The position numbers and the translations under genes are program-made. From Neodontobutis hainanensis (lineage: Eukaryota; Chordata; Actinopteri; Gobiiformes; Odontobutidae), in contig JALDNG010000938.1 in the NCBI GenBank assembly GCA_024349245.1, positions 1 through 64,000 of the forward strand: a stretch of 64,000 bases of DNA, written 5' to 3'. Within the stretch, counting starts at the first letter, position 1. Each line of letters starts with the position of its first letter. A model generated the notes under the pieces. It was not told the DNA's origin. It saw nothing but the letters and a program-made list of their open reading frames with translations, and ran no database searches. This document shows, piece after piece, positions 24,430 to 34,870 of the stretch.

Positions 24430-24790
24430 CTCGGAAGCTTTATCTCTCTGTCTTGTTAGAAGACCACTTGACTTACGAAGCACTTCTCGACACAGCCGCT
24501 GACATCAGCCTAATTTCAGGCAACCTGTTCTGATCACTCCAGGCTATAGCGAGAAGATCCCACAGGGACTTGAAGTCCCACCCGTGCTCTCTAGAAATAA
24601 GGCCTTACTCTGATGATCGGACGATCATCAACAAGGTAGCCTTAGTCCAACTGACCATCGGACCCATGACACTGATACACCCAGTGCACGTGTCCCACCT
24701 TGACAATGTCCCACTCCTGATTGGAAAAGACGTCCTCAATCGCTTTGAACCACTGATCGACTTCAAGCAGCTGAAGATTTGGGCCCAAGT
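24430..24790 (+). pseudogene. pol: pol: retropepsin-like aspartic protease (broken)
   Basis: The active-site motif LLDTAADISLIS is at 24483-24518, with the catalytic Asp of Asp-Thr-Ala at 24489. The C-terminal family block PLLIGKDVLNRF, which packs against the active site, is at about 24708-24743. Between them the frame shifts near 24527-24570 (a stop follows the NLF codons), so the enzyme is dead in this copy. In life it would cut the Gag and Pol polyproteins as a homodimer. Length, about 110 residues, fits the family. Confidence 0.8.
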
Positions 24791-24869
24791 GCGAGAACCA
24801 CTTCCAATCTTACTGAATGAATCTCAGTGCTATGCGATTGACAGGGAATCACCAATCGACAGGGTAGCC

Positions 24870-25330
24870 ACCGACACCGCTGGTACAACGACCATGCAAC
24901 CTCGGTGCGAACCAAACCCCTTTACATTGCGTGACAACTTCCTATGCACGCTGAAGGACCCATTAGCGATGACACCCCAGATCGTCAATGGCATCTCACT
25001 GGAAGCAACTCCAGTCGACAATGTCGTGATGGCCTTATGGGCTGACAAATCTGCCATCAGCCAGGAGCTGTTTATCACTCTCGCGCATAAAAACCCAAGT
25101 CTGACCTTCGTAAAGAAGCACACTCGGTTCCCTGCTAACCCCACACCGACTCACGCGTTAACCGCCATCGGTCTATGCTCTGCCATCGTACGATGGAACA
25201 AAAGAGAACTGACCCACACTTTTGCGGTCATCCCCGATCTGCCACATTCAGTGTACATTGGGGCTGACATGCTAGTCAGACTCGACGCACAAGTCGACAC
25301 CATTAACAACGTTCTCTGGTCACTGACTGG
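24870..25330 (+). pseudogene. pol: pol: second retropepsin-like domain, degenerate
   Basis: Continues the frame 24570-25460 without a break after the protease. From about 25017 the residues VVMALWADKSAISQELF lie where a retropepsin carries its Asp-Thr-Gly loop, and YIGADMLVRLDAQVD at about 25255-25299 resembles the C-terminal retropepsin block, repeating the spacing seen in the first domain. The catalytic triad is replaced (Ala-Asp-Lys). I read this as a duplicated, probably inactive protease fold; the likeness was judged by eye, so a fold search is the decisive test. Confidence 0.5.
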
Positions 25331-25444
25331 AGTACGTAAGGAATCACCTTCATTGACCGAAGGAAACTTGAAATCGGGTCAAACCATTCCCGATGTGTGT
25401 CAGGTAAGTAACGACTGCCATCTCACAATACCGCGCGTACCATC

Positions 25445-25885
25445 ATGGACATACGTATGAACGCATCTACAGGACAACAAGTTAACTCTCCACAAGCGTT
25501 CTTCCAACCATCGCCTCTGTTCTTTGAGTTAGGCTTGTCTGTTCAGGCAACACCCCTGGTCGAGCTCGACTCTCGATCAACACACGTGCTAGTGCAGAAT
25601 CCTACTGCCGATAGCATTCTCGTCCCGAAGGCCACACCTTTGGGTTGGCTAATCGACACAAGATTCCATGACTTTGAACTCAGAATTCCAGTCATAGGAC
25701 GCATGCCACCCTCACTCGTGACTGAACAACAGGAGACCGGAGTCGTCTACACGAAGCCTTCCGGAGCAATCGCCATATACCCCTCACTTGTGGTCGACAC
25801 CGACACTATCTGCAGGGTCGATCTGGCTGATGCTGAGGTAATGGTCGTACAGACAGTCTCCTGCTCTCCATTGATTCAGATATAG
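25445..25885 (+). pseudogene. pol: spacer between protease and reverse transcriptase
   Basis: An open frame of 146 residues overlapping the end of the preceding frame by 16 bp. It has beta-rich character, with VQNPTADSILVPKATPLGWL at about 25592-25651. Segments of this type (asparagine-pro-thr ... lys-x-thr-pro-leu-gly) are seen between protease and polymerase in many Ty3-like pol proteins, and recall the dUTPase fold, but I see none of the dUTPase catalytic motifs. Function not known. Confidence 0.5.
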
Positions 25886-25937
25886 ACAAAACCACGTCTC
25901 TACCGAGTAACGCGTCACCACGGACAAATCGGTAACT

Positions 25938-26970
25938 GTGCAACCAGACTCTAAACCCGAACCGGACTTTGAGTCTCAGTTAGAACAAGCACTAGACTTG
26001 GCTGATGCGATAAACACCGCTGAGGAACGGGACCTGATGCGTCAGGTCCTCCTCAAATATCGCACATCATTTGCGACAAACTCGCTGGATTGTGGTTTAA
26101 CCCACATCCACACGGCACGCATTCCAACAGCCGCGAATGCACCACCAGCTTACGTTCGCCAATACAAAATACCACTGGCGTCTTATGAACCGATACAGGA
26201 AATCATAGACGACCTTTTGAACAAAGGCATCATTCGTCCGCAACAGTACTTATTCGGCTCCTATCTGGCCAGTACTCAAGCCCAATGGCAAGTGGCGTCT
26301 AACCATTGACTACCGCCAATTGAACAAGTGCGTACCACTTTCCAGGTGGCCAATGACCCAACTTGGCCAAGAACTGCCCAAAGTACAGGATGCCAAGTAC
26401 TTCTCTACACTGGACATAGCATCCGGCTTCTGGACCATTCCTGTAGACCCACAGGATCAACACAAACTTGCCTTCACGTTTGCCAATCGGCAATACTCTT
26501 TACAAGATGCCCATTCAGGTACTTAAATTCCCCAGCCGAATTTAACATCTTCTTGAACAAGGCATGTCCTGGCGCGCTAGCCGCGGAACTCTCATCTCGT
26601 CGATGACATCTTGATGCGCACCACGACACTCCATGCGCACATTAACGAAATCGACCACGTCCTGAAACAGCTCACCATTGCTGGTGCTAAAATCTCCTTG
26701 GAAAAATGTCAATGGTGCAGAAAGAAGGTAAACTATGTGGGCCTTCTAGTAGGCGCTGATGGCATCGAACCACAGGTCAGTCGAATCCAAGGCATTGCCA
26801 ATCTGAAACTGCCTTCCAACTTGTCAGAACTCCGCAGTTTCCTGGGAGTCTGCAATTATTCTCGACAATTCGTCGATGACTATGCGGCATTGGCTAAACC
26901 ACTGACGGACCTTCTCAAAAAGGACACCGCCTTTGTGTGGGGTCCACAACAAGAGCGGGCAATGCAGGCG
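25938..26970 (+). pseudogene. pol: pol: reverse transcriptase (broken)
   Basis: Fingers and palm of a retroviral/Ty3-type polymerase. In order: a fingers helix ending in DDLLNKGIIRPQ (near 26245), the GKWRLTIDYRQLNK block (about 26284-26327), motif A STLDIASGFW with its Asp at 26413-26415, and motif C Val-Asp-Asp at 26599-26607, followed by the thumb (KCQWCRKKVNYVGLLV, LRSFLGVCNYSRQFV). Frames change near 26270-26330, near 26510 and again just before motif C, so the polymerase is not made. Catalytic aspartates are still present in their separate frames. The enzyme would copy genomic RNA into DNA. Confidence 0.88.
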
Positions 26971-27279
26971 CTCAAAGACAATCTGTGCCGAGCCCCGTGC
27001 CTAGCTTACCCGGACCACACCAAAGTCTTCTACTTAGAGGTAGGCTTCTCAAGCCACAGCCTCAGTTCAGGCCTCTATCAGGTCCATGACACGGACAAGA
27101 GAGTGGTGGCCTACGCCAGCAAAACTCTCTCCGGACCAGAGGTTAAATATACCGACTGTGAAAAAGCCCTCCTAGCCACAGTATGGGCCGTGAAACACTT
27201 CCCACTACTTAGGAGGCCAAAAGACAATCGTGAACACCAATCACCAACCGGTGACTTTCTTAACCAGTCAAAGACTTAG
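26971..27279 (+). pseudogene. pol: pol: tether (degenerate RNase H-like) domain
   Basis: After the thumb, the same frame (26611-27279) shows a Ty3-type RNase H layout: FYLEVGFSSHSLSSGLYQV, RVVAYASKTLSGPEVKYTDCEKALLATVWAVKHF split over about 27025-27200. The first catalytic Asp is replaced by Glu-Val, while another RNase H with its acidic residues follows at 27505-27980. In retroviruses the first of two such domains is a non-catalytic connection or tether. A stop lies at 27277-27279. Confidence 0.65.
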
Positions 27280-27504
27280 GACGGCGTAGTAACTAACGCC
27301 GCGCGGCATCGTGGCTCATGGCTCTCCAAAGTTTCGACGTGGAGATACGCTATGCTCAAAACCACAAGTCGCACTTAGGCATGGAACTCGCTGCATGCCA
27401 ACAATGCGCAATCGACACGCCCGCCACAGCCGTCCCGCTAAACGAACACACCTCCACTGTACCAACACGCCATCACAACCGATGCTGACGTGTGCCAAGA
27501 CATG

Positions 27505-27985
27505 ACCACTGCTTATGTCGATGGATGCTCCTTCCACCATGAAGCTCTGGTCCGCTGGTGCAGGTGTGGTATGGCTCAACGACAACCCTTATGAGCCACA
27601 AAAATTTCAGTTAGGATCTCAATCCTCACAATATGGAGATCGCAGCCGTGATCATAACTCTCCAACTAGCAGTGGCCAAGCAGATCAAACAGCTCGTAAT
27701 TTGCACAGACTCAAATTACGCACGACTCAGCTTCTCTGCCCACCTGCCATTATGGAAGAGCAATGGCTTTCTCACATCCGCGAAAAAGACGATCAAACAC
27801 AAAGACCTGTTCGTAGGCGACGGTCTGGTCGAGGACCATGACATGCAGGTGTACTGGAAGAAGGTCAGGGGCCACTCTCGAGCCCCTGGACTGGACAAAG
27901 ACCTGAGCGATCAGGCAGACCTCATGGCAAAACAAGGGGCTCTAGACGGCACGCTCTGGCATTTCCAGCCAGAACCCTCGCATTT
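27505..27985 (+). pseudogene. pol: pol: RNase H (broken)
   Basis: Catalytic-type motifs are recognisable: Tyr-Val-Asp-Gly-Cys-Ser with the Asp at 27520-27522, Glu in NMEIAAVIITLQLA near 27630, Cys-Thr-Asp-Ser-Asn with the Asp at 27708-27710, and a C-terminal VRGHSRAPG ... NQAD-like block (DLSDQADLMAKQGA) near 27900-27942. The reading passes through at least two frames before 27633, then is open to about 28040. The enzyme would degrade the RNA strand of the RNA-DNA hybrid. Confidence 0.78.
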
Positions 27986-28270
27986 AACGACCCCTTCCCA
28001 CCCAACCCACCCATTCTGTCTGTCTGGTTACCCGGTCTAAAGCAACCGCAACCGATGCCTCGGTTCCGGCCCCTGCAGACCAATCTACTTCTTCTCTTTC
28101 TTTCGCTGGTTCCGACCTCGTTGCTCTTCAGGCAGCGGACTCGGCAATCCACAGACTCATCCTTTACCTTTCAGACCCGGTGTCTAACCCCATCGTAGAC
28201 ACTGACTTTTCCTCCGACGCTTATCTTAAAAAGCTATGGGCGGTGCGCTCGACTCCACCTGCGTCATGGC

Positions 28271-29460
28271 TTGCTTGTCTACGTCTCTGACACCCTCACT
28301 TCACCTGCGTTCGTAGTGCCTCAGAGCCTAAGGGGGGTCATGCTAACGCACGCACATGACGCTCCTGTAGCAGGCCACAGAGGTGTTCGCGCAACACACC
28401 AGGCACTCCAACAAGTGGCATACTGGCCACACATGCAAATGGACGTGGCAGAATACATCAAAGGCTGCCTAGTATGCTGCCAATTTCAACCGACAAGACC
28501 ACTCCATCGTGCACCCTTACAAAGAAGGGGCATTTCTTTTCCGTGGTCTGACCTCCAAATCGATTGGATGGGACCCTTGACTAAATCAACAAGGGGCAAC
28601 AAATACATCCTAATGGTCACCTGTGCCTTCACTAAATGGGTGGAAGGTCTTCCAGCCCCAAACGACACGGCACAGACCATGGCCTTTCTACTCATGAACC
28701 ACGTGTTCTCCAGATTCGGCTTACCCTGTAAGGTCGATTCTGACCGTGGTACTCACTTCACCGCCGAGGTGATGGGACAACTGTGGCAAACCATGGGCGT
28801 GAAAGCAAAATTCCACGTCAGCCACCACCCCAGTCCTCAGGCCAAGTAGAAAGAGCAAACCGAACGGTGATCGACATCCTAAAGAAATATGTCGCATCTA
28901 ATCACCGAGACTGGGACGTCAAACTGCCCGTGGTCCTGATGGCTATCAGAGCCACGCCACACACGGCGACCGGAGTCTCCCCGTTTGAGCTCATGACCGG
29001 TAGGCAGATGACGCTTCCCTTACACTTACTGTATCAGCCAGGAGAAGCTAACATCGCTACGGCCTATACCACACACCAGTACATGGCTGATCTCCAAGCA
29101 CACCTGAGAACCACCTTCGCCTTTGCCCAAGAAAAACTAGGCAAAAGTGTAGAAGGACGTAAGGCCTATTATGACCAAAAGTCATCTAGGGACGAACTAC
29201 AGGTGGGAGACAAAGTGTGGTACTACATGTTCAGTCAACTCACTGGACAAACAAAAGGTGGTACCAACCGACTGACGCGGAAATTCCTCCCGCGTTGGGC
29301 AGGACCGTACTCCATTGTCAACAAACTATCCCCGGTGGTGTATCAGATAAAGATCACCAAAGGGAGAAAGGAACCCACTCTCAAGTGGATACACCGCAAC
29401 CAGATAAAGTTGCACAAAACCCCCATGGGATCTACAGGGGACGTTCACGCTCCCAAGTAG
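28271..29460 (+). pseudogene. pol: pol: integrase (frameshifted)
   Basis: A nearly whole integrase in two frames. The zinc-binding His/Cys domain has HAHDAPVAGHRG (near 28350) and GCLVC (near 28467). The core has the catalytic triad: Asp in LQIDWMGP (28562-28564), Asp in DSDRGTHF (28742-28744) and Glu in QVERAN (28849-28851). The frame shifts once between about 28829 and 28845, just before the Glu. The C-terminal part has VGDKVWYYM and RWAGPYSIVNK, a small SH3-like DNA-binding domain of GPY/F type as in Ty3-like elements and gamma or epsilon retroviruses, then ends at 29458-29460. It is the best-kept gene of the element and would insert the DNA copy into the host genome. Confidence 0.9.
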
Positions 29461-29524
29461 TCTCAAACAGATCCCTTAACTTGCAGTAACCACTAACAAC
29501 TAACCTCTAACTCTAATCCTAACA

Positions 29525-29641
29525 CCTTTTTCATTTCTCTTTTTCAGTGGTAACTGTGAGTAATTCAACAACTGTAACTAATAACTCCGGTTTTTACTGT
29601 CAATGAAACACTTGCTAAAAAGTCCTCTCTCTTTCACCAGG
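29525..29641 (+). promoter_or_regulatory. Candidate env splice acceptors
   Basis: Two pyrimidine tracts ending in CAG precede env: CATTTCTCTTTTTCAG ending at 29547 and CTCTCTCTTTCACCAG ending at 29640. The second is followed at once by GATG, placing the initiator ATG at 29642. A spliced subgenomic mRNA is the usual way a retrovirus makes Env. Confidence 0.5.
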
Positions 29642-31460
29642 ATGATGTGGACGATACTCCTCCTGATCACCAGCCTTATGGGCATGGGATCACCAGATCT
29701 TATAGAGCCCGGACCAACAGCCGGGATCGTTTTAAAGGACCAACCCGGACTGTTGATCACAAACTGTCGCCTGCATACCCAAAGGGTTTTTGTCAGGTTA
29801 AACCCAAACGACGTATATCGGAAACACGTCCGAGCCACTCAAGGGCTCACCAGTTGGGCCGGCGCTAGCTGGACCACCTCTATTCTTAACCACGCTGAAA
29901 CTGATATTTCCCACATGCTTAACCAGTTTGAGAAATTTACAATTACTCAGGCTGAACTCACTGGAGCTAACCAAAGGTCTAAACGGTTTATAGGAGGACT
30001 TCTTGTTGCAGCGGCTGCTGTGGGTACCTTGTTTAACCTCGGGTTGTCCACAGTCAACACGGTTAGCATTTCCACGGTAAAGAGACATGTCTCAGAATTA
30101 CAGGCTGAAATCCCTGACATCAGAGCGCAGATCATTTAGCAACAACAGCAACTCCAAGCGGTAGGGAAAACGTTGAAGGACACTGTGTTAGTGGTAAACA
30201 CACACAGTGAAGCTCTAAACAAAACCCACCGAGCTGTAGAGTTACTTATGACCCTTTTCCAGGTGGACTACGACAAGCACAAGTAGTCACTTCACTAATG
30301 GATGACATGCTCCGAGACATAAGCTCTTCAGTGGACAGCTTAGCCATGGGAAGAATTCCACCCTACCTTATCCCTCTGTCACTAGTACAATCCCTCCTTG
30401 GAACCGCCACTAGAGATCTTGTAACCCCACTTCAGGCCCATTTAGCGTACACTTTAGGTAGTGCCGTACCCATTTACGTCCAACCCAGAGTTCGGAAATG
30501 GCTTTTATTCTAAATCTGCCTATCATTGAATCCCAGAACATCTATCGTCTTAAAGACGTCGTAAACGTCGGGTCCTGGCACGGAGACACGCACGCGTTAA
30601 AGTGCACACTCCTTCAGTAGTGGCATACCATGATGCCAATCCAGATTTGTACCTGGCCCCTAATTTACGCATGTGCACCTAACCATTTAGCATACACTAC
30701 GTATGCCCAGTAAACCTTTGTTCGGGACAACACTGGCGGGATCTGTGGCCTTAAGCCCATGAACCCTCAAGCCAGATGTCCAACGACAATCACGGCTCGC
30801 CACCAAGTTACCGTCACTCAAGCAGAGATCATAACCGCTGGCTAGTAAACACCCCTCTTCCAGACGGAATGCTGACTTACGATCAGCACGACACCTCATC
30901 CGTGTCAACTTGCCCGACCAAACTTTCTGGGTAGATGTACCCCAAAGCGCCAATTCTTCACATTGGGGACGTCGCCTTATACCACCTTGACGCTGACCAA
31001 TAGAGTGAAATAGAAATATCAGATTTCTTTTCAACCCATCCTCTCGAAATACACCCTGCTACACTCTATCAAATCCAGTTTGAAGGTAGCAGAACCATTG
31101 ACATTGCACCCCTTGATAATGTGTTAAAGGAAATAGAGCAAAACAACAAGCTCCTGTCCAACCCATTATGTATGCCTGGTCAACTCCGACACTGTTCTTA
31201 CAGCCACAGTAGGAATAGGTTACTTCATGGCCATCATTATCACCATCGTGCTTCTTAGAAGCGTAAAACGTCTTAAAACCCGTTTAAACCGCTGTACTCA
31301 GGGCGTTGCACGAATCGTGCGTCGCCGTCCTGGGAATAGAGAAAACGTTGCCGGTAGCCCATTACCCCCTGAAGCCGATGTATTCAACCAATTCGACCTC
31401 TCTGTTTCCGAAGAATCCGAACCAACCCCAGGAATACTGAGGTTGACGGATTCAGTTTAA
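29642..31460 (+). pseudogene. env: env, fusion glycoprotein (broken)
   Basis: I prefer the ATG at 29642 over 29603 because the hydrophobic signal peptide (WTILLLITSLMGMG) follows it directly and a splice acceptor precedes it. A furin-type site RSKR is at 29975-29986, only about 110 residues from the start, followed by an Ala/Gly-rich hydrophobic segment FIGGLLVAAAAVGTLF that looks like a class I fusion peptide and then a helical region. The frame stops at 30137-30139, with further stops near 30284 and through 30520-31020. The C-terminal transmembrane helix (about 31199-31256) and a 65-residue basic then acidic tail survive to 31460. A short N-terminal subunit plus long fusion subunit is the order of paramyxovirus-type or baculovirus F proteins, and of lokiretrovirus Env. 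Not functional. Confidence 0.82.
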
Positions 31461-31880
31461 TGTGCTGTGTTGTTATGTATGTTCAATATAACCAATATAT
31501 ACCTCATGTAACTTTTATGACTACCCCTAAAATGCATGCAATGTCCCTTTAAAGTTATTATCATTTAATGTGTGTTCTTTTATTATCAACAATTTAATAA
31601 ACTCTAAACCCATTTAAAATGAAATAACTCTCCTGTTCTTTTATCCCCATTAAGTCCATCTTTTAAGTGATAAACTCAATCTACCTCCCTTAGCAGATGA
31701 CTTAATGACGCCCAAGTAAAAACCCCTTTTACACTTAAATATACTGGTGTCCCTAACCATGCTCCCATTAATACACATGTTATAACGCCAAACTCTGTGT
31801 CTTTAACGTGTTACTTGCTTCCTGGTCCTGGTACTTCAAGGATGGAGTCGGCACAAGACATTGGAACCTGCCTTTCGCCG
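31461..31880 (+). other. ERV region between env and 3' LTR
   Basis: A/T-rich non-coding stretch after the env stop. I see no accessory gene, only short frames without recognisable content. Confidence 0.6.
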
Positions 31881-31891
31881 AAAGGGGGGAC
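31881..31891 (+). other. Polypurine tract of ERV
   Basis: AAAGGGGGGAC lies directly before the TGTAGTG start of the 3' LTR, the standard place for plus-strand priming. The related minus-strand element has AAAAGGGGGAC at the same place (51699-51709). Confidence 0.88.
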
Positions 31892-33835
31892 TGTAGTGTC
31901 TCTTCGTACCAGGGACTAACACCTCTCAGAGGATAAAGAATTACAACTCTGAACTTTTAAAGACCTGGCCGTTTTTGTTGATTCAGGCCGAGGAGAAGAC
32001 AGAAGACCTAATTAACAACCCTGTGTTAATTCCCACCAGATGCTCGATGTTGCTCTAAGAAAGTTCACGGAAAAGTGAAACTAAATTAACGACTTTGTTT
32101 TCAACACTTCAAGGAACCTGAAGGGGGCTATCTGTTGGCCGACCAGACCCCGGCACCAGAATTGACATTTAAATATATGATTTGTGTATTGAGATGCACC
32201 AGACCTGAGAAAGGAATGTCTCTTTGTTTCAGGACTCTACAAGTGATTGAACATTGCCCTCCTTTGGTTGAACAGAGTAATGACTCTGCTTGAAACTAGA
32301 TACAATTCTTCGTTCTGTTCCATTTCTGTGTATTAAAGGATTGTTCGTAACTATGCAAACCTCACCATTTTCCTTTTCAGGATCCAGAGTGATAGCTATA
32401 TAAAAGAATACTTTCTGCTTCATCCTTACAGCTGGCTGTGTAATAAAATGAATTGTTCTGTTTTCAGGTCAAGCAACGAATAATGTAATATGTGTTTAGT
32501 CTTTAAAGATTGGTAACGATATTCCCCATACAGATATGATACAATGCAGAAGCAATACGTTCTTAAAATGTGTTTAAGTTGTTTATTTGATGGGACAGAG
32601 AAAGTTTATTAAAAACTCCAAAACTTTCAGTAAACGCCCCTCTTTCCCCAAACCGTGTGAAACACGCCTCTTTTCGGCCAGTAGAAAAGATGGTGCGCGC
32701 GGAAATTCTAGTTTAACCGCTTCTTCTTCATGTTAAACTCGTTTCTGTACTCTTCTCTTTTCGCAACGCTTTGCACACTCTTGTTCGCGTAATCTTGTCT
32801 ACTTTTCTACTAAGTTTTTGTATTTATCGCTTCGTAACTTTTAAGCTTGAAACCACGTAACACAGTCCTGTGTTAAGTGACTTTATTTTGACGACTCAAC
32901 GCATTTGATATTTTGTTTTGAAAACTTTTACGGAACTACGTAACCACGCGACGGAAGTGAAAATTTTGTAGTTCTTTAAGTTAAAGCGAGTCCGCTAAAC
33001 AAACAGCCCTCGTTAATCAAGAAAAGACCAGTTTAAGCTTCTTCAACGAACACTTTTTGTTAAAGACTTTAGTCTCGACTGCTGGCAGAGGCCCTCTTAC
33101 TCAAAGACAATAACAGAACGCCTTTCTTTCCCGGCAGCGGAGCTCCAAGGCCCGTGGGATCAGTGGACACGTGACAACCATCTCGTTGCTTGGGAACCGT
33201 CAGTTTAACCCGCGGGAAGTTCTAAAGCGGACCTTTGGATCTTGCCCTTCTCGGACGACTGGCACCGAACCACCAATCGACAGAGTGAGTTAGCACGTGA
33301 CACAGAAGTTGGCGGTGTAACCCTGTAATTTGTCTTTAAAAGGCCCAGCAGAACCTCTTTCCTTACACCATACAAAACCCGTCAATAGTTCCTTTGAGCT
33401 AAGTCATTTAAACTTCCCTTTTTCTCTCCGTAAGAACTCTAGGTAATTAAAAAAATTCAAAAGAATTAAACTTTCTGTTCCATCAAAGGTATAACCATTG
33501 TGCCATCGTCAATCAATGTTTTATTTTCATCATTTGCCCTAATTATCCCTTTATGTCCTCTCCACTGTTATTATTCATATTTTAATTTTTATAATCTTTA
33601 ATAAAACCCCATAAAGACATTTCTTGTTTCATTGTTTAATTAAGATTTGGTCTGAAAACGAGTTAGGATTCATTCCTTCAGTATTGAGACTTATCAAACA
33701 TAATCAGTTTCCTTAGAACTGTTAAAACTAAGGTGGTGCCCCGAAAGAAATTAATATTTTCACAAAATATTAATTATTAATTTTCATAATTCATATTCAT
33801 ATTAATTATTCATCAACAAGACCATATTCACTACA
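31892..33835 (+). repeat. 3' LTR of ERV
   Basis: 1,944 bp, same ends, TATA box (32397-32406) and AATAAA (32442-32447) as the 5' LTR. Differences from the 5' copy are few; many are 1-5 bp indels located at CG-containing words, for example around 32693-32720, 32760 and 32828. Confidence 0.93.
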
Positions 33836-33839
33836 TCAG
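33836..33839. other. Right target-site duplication of ERV (TCAG)
   Basis: Second TCAG, followed at once by LINE sequence (TTTTAGAGC...). Pairs with 18142-18145. Confidence 0.93.
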
Positions 33840-34330
33840 TTTTAGAGCAATTTAACTGAAGGAAATTGAGCTTCATCCAAATCTCTATCTCTTCCAGGCA
33901 GGTGGTCAATGTGGATGTTTGTAGGGGAGCAGAGAAAGTGGAGGTTGTCCTTAAATACAGCTGCGTATCATTAGCATAACAATGGAATGATATACCATGT
34001 CTACTAATGATTTTACCAAGGGGAGCATGTAAATGGAGAAAAGTGTGGGACCCAGCACAGAGCCCTGAGGAACACCACAGGTGACATTATGAGTGAGTGA
34101 TTTGGCTTTGCCCAGGGCAACGTACTCAGTTCTGCCAGTCAGATATGAAATGAACCAGTCGTAAACATTTTCTGAAAGTCCAATGGTGTATTTCAGGCGG
34201 TGTAGAAGAATGTTGTGGTCTACTGTGTCAAAAGCAGCTGTTAGATCTAGCAGGATAAGTAGTGATGGGGAACCAGTATCTGCCGCCATCAGAAGGTCAT
34301 TGGTGATCCTGACCAAGGATGTTTCAGTGC
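33840..34330 (-). pseudogene. LINE reverse transcriptase, palm region
   Basis: Minus-strand frame with the L2/CR1 polymerase blocks: ILLDLTAAFDTVDHNILLHRL (motif A, positions near 34190-34250), YDWFISYLTGRTEYVALG, and CGVPQGSVLGPTLFSIYM (motif B, near 34030-34085). The YADD motif C lies in another frame near 33960-33980, after a shift near 34000. A further break at about 34320 separates it from upstream coding sequence. The protein would prime reverse transcription at a nicked target. Confidence 0.88.
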
Positions 34331-34870
34331 TATGACCAGGCGGAAACCCGACTGAAATTTTTCAAACAGGTTATTGTTTTTGAGGTGAGTATGAAGTTGT
34401 ACTGCAACTATTTTTCCAAAACCTTTGATAGAAATGGTAGGTTTGAGATGGGCCTATAGTTGCAGAGGACTTCAGGGTCCATAGTTGTTTTTAAGTAGAG
34501 GTTTGATGACAGCGTGTTTTAATGTGGATGGGATATGACCAACCAGAAGGGAGTTTTTATTATCTTGGTGATAAATGGAGAGACAACAGAGAGGTTGGCC
34601 TTCAGCAGAGTGGAAGGGAAAGGATCCAGGGCACAGGTGGCGGCTTCATCTTTCTGATAACATCCTCCACTTCTTCCTGTGTGACATCAGTGAAAGAGCT
34701 GAGGGCTGGACAATCTTCAATGCTGGATCTTCCGTTGGAGGAGGCAGAGCAGCAGTGGTAGTGAGTTGAGAGCGGATATTATTTACTTTTTGTTTGAAAA
34801 AGGTAATAAACAATTTACACCTCTCCTCAGTGGTCTCATAGTGGGAGAGTACGGGGTTTGAGAAAGTGGT
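34331..34870 (-). pseudogene. LINE reverse transcriptase, fingers region, decayed
   Basis: Continues the LINE towards its 5' end, between the palm (33951-34316) and the linker (34871-35329). The minus strand is open only in short pieces; family-like text (for example FEKFQSGFRPGHSTETS around 34310-34360) is readable across frames. No plus-strand gene is supported here although open frames exist at 34522-34769. Confidence 0.6.

Larger units (their letters stand above)
18146..33835 (+). mobile_element. Full-length endogenous retrovirus, env-bearing, inserted in LINE
   Basis: A 15,690-bp provirus with two 1.94-kb LTRs that begin TGTAGTG and end CACTACA, a 4-bp target duplication, a primer-binding site, a long leader, gag, pol (protease, reverse transcriptase, RNase H, integrase), env and a polypurine tract. 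The LTRs look about 99 percent alike by eye, with mostly short indels between them, suggesting a fairly recent insertion. All genes are interrupted by frameshifts or stops. Gag has a long coiled coil and no visible CCHC knuckle; Env has a short N-terminal subunit before a furin-type site. These traits are unlike alpha, beta or gamma retroviruses and recall foamy viruses and lokiretroviruses; the lineage call is an inference that needs a polymerase tree. Confidence 0.93.

Noticed and set aside
34522..34769. Plus-strand frames within the LINE
   Set aside because: Antisense shadow of the LINE polymerase region on the minus strand.
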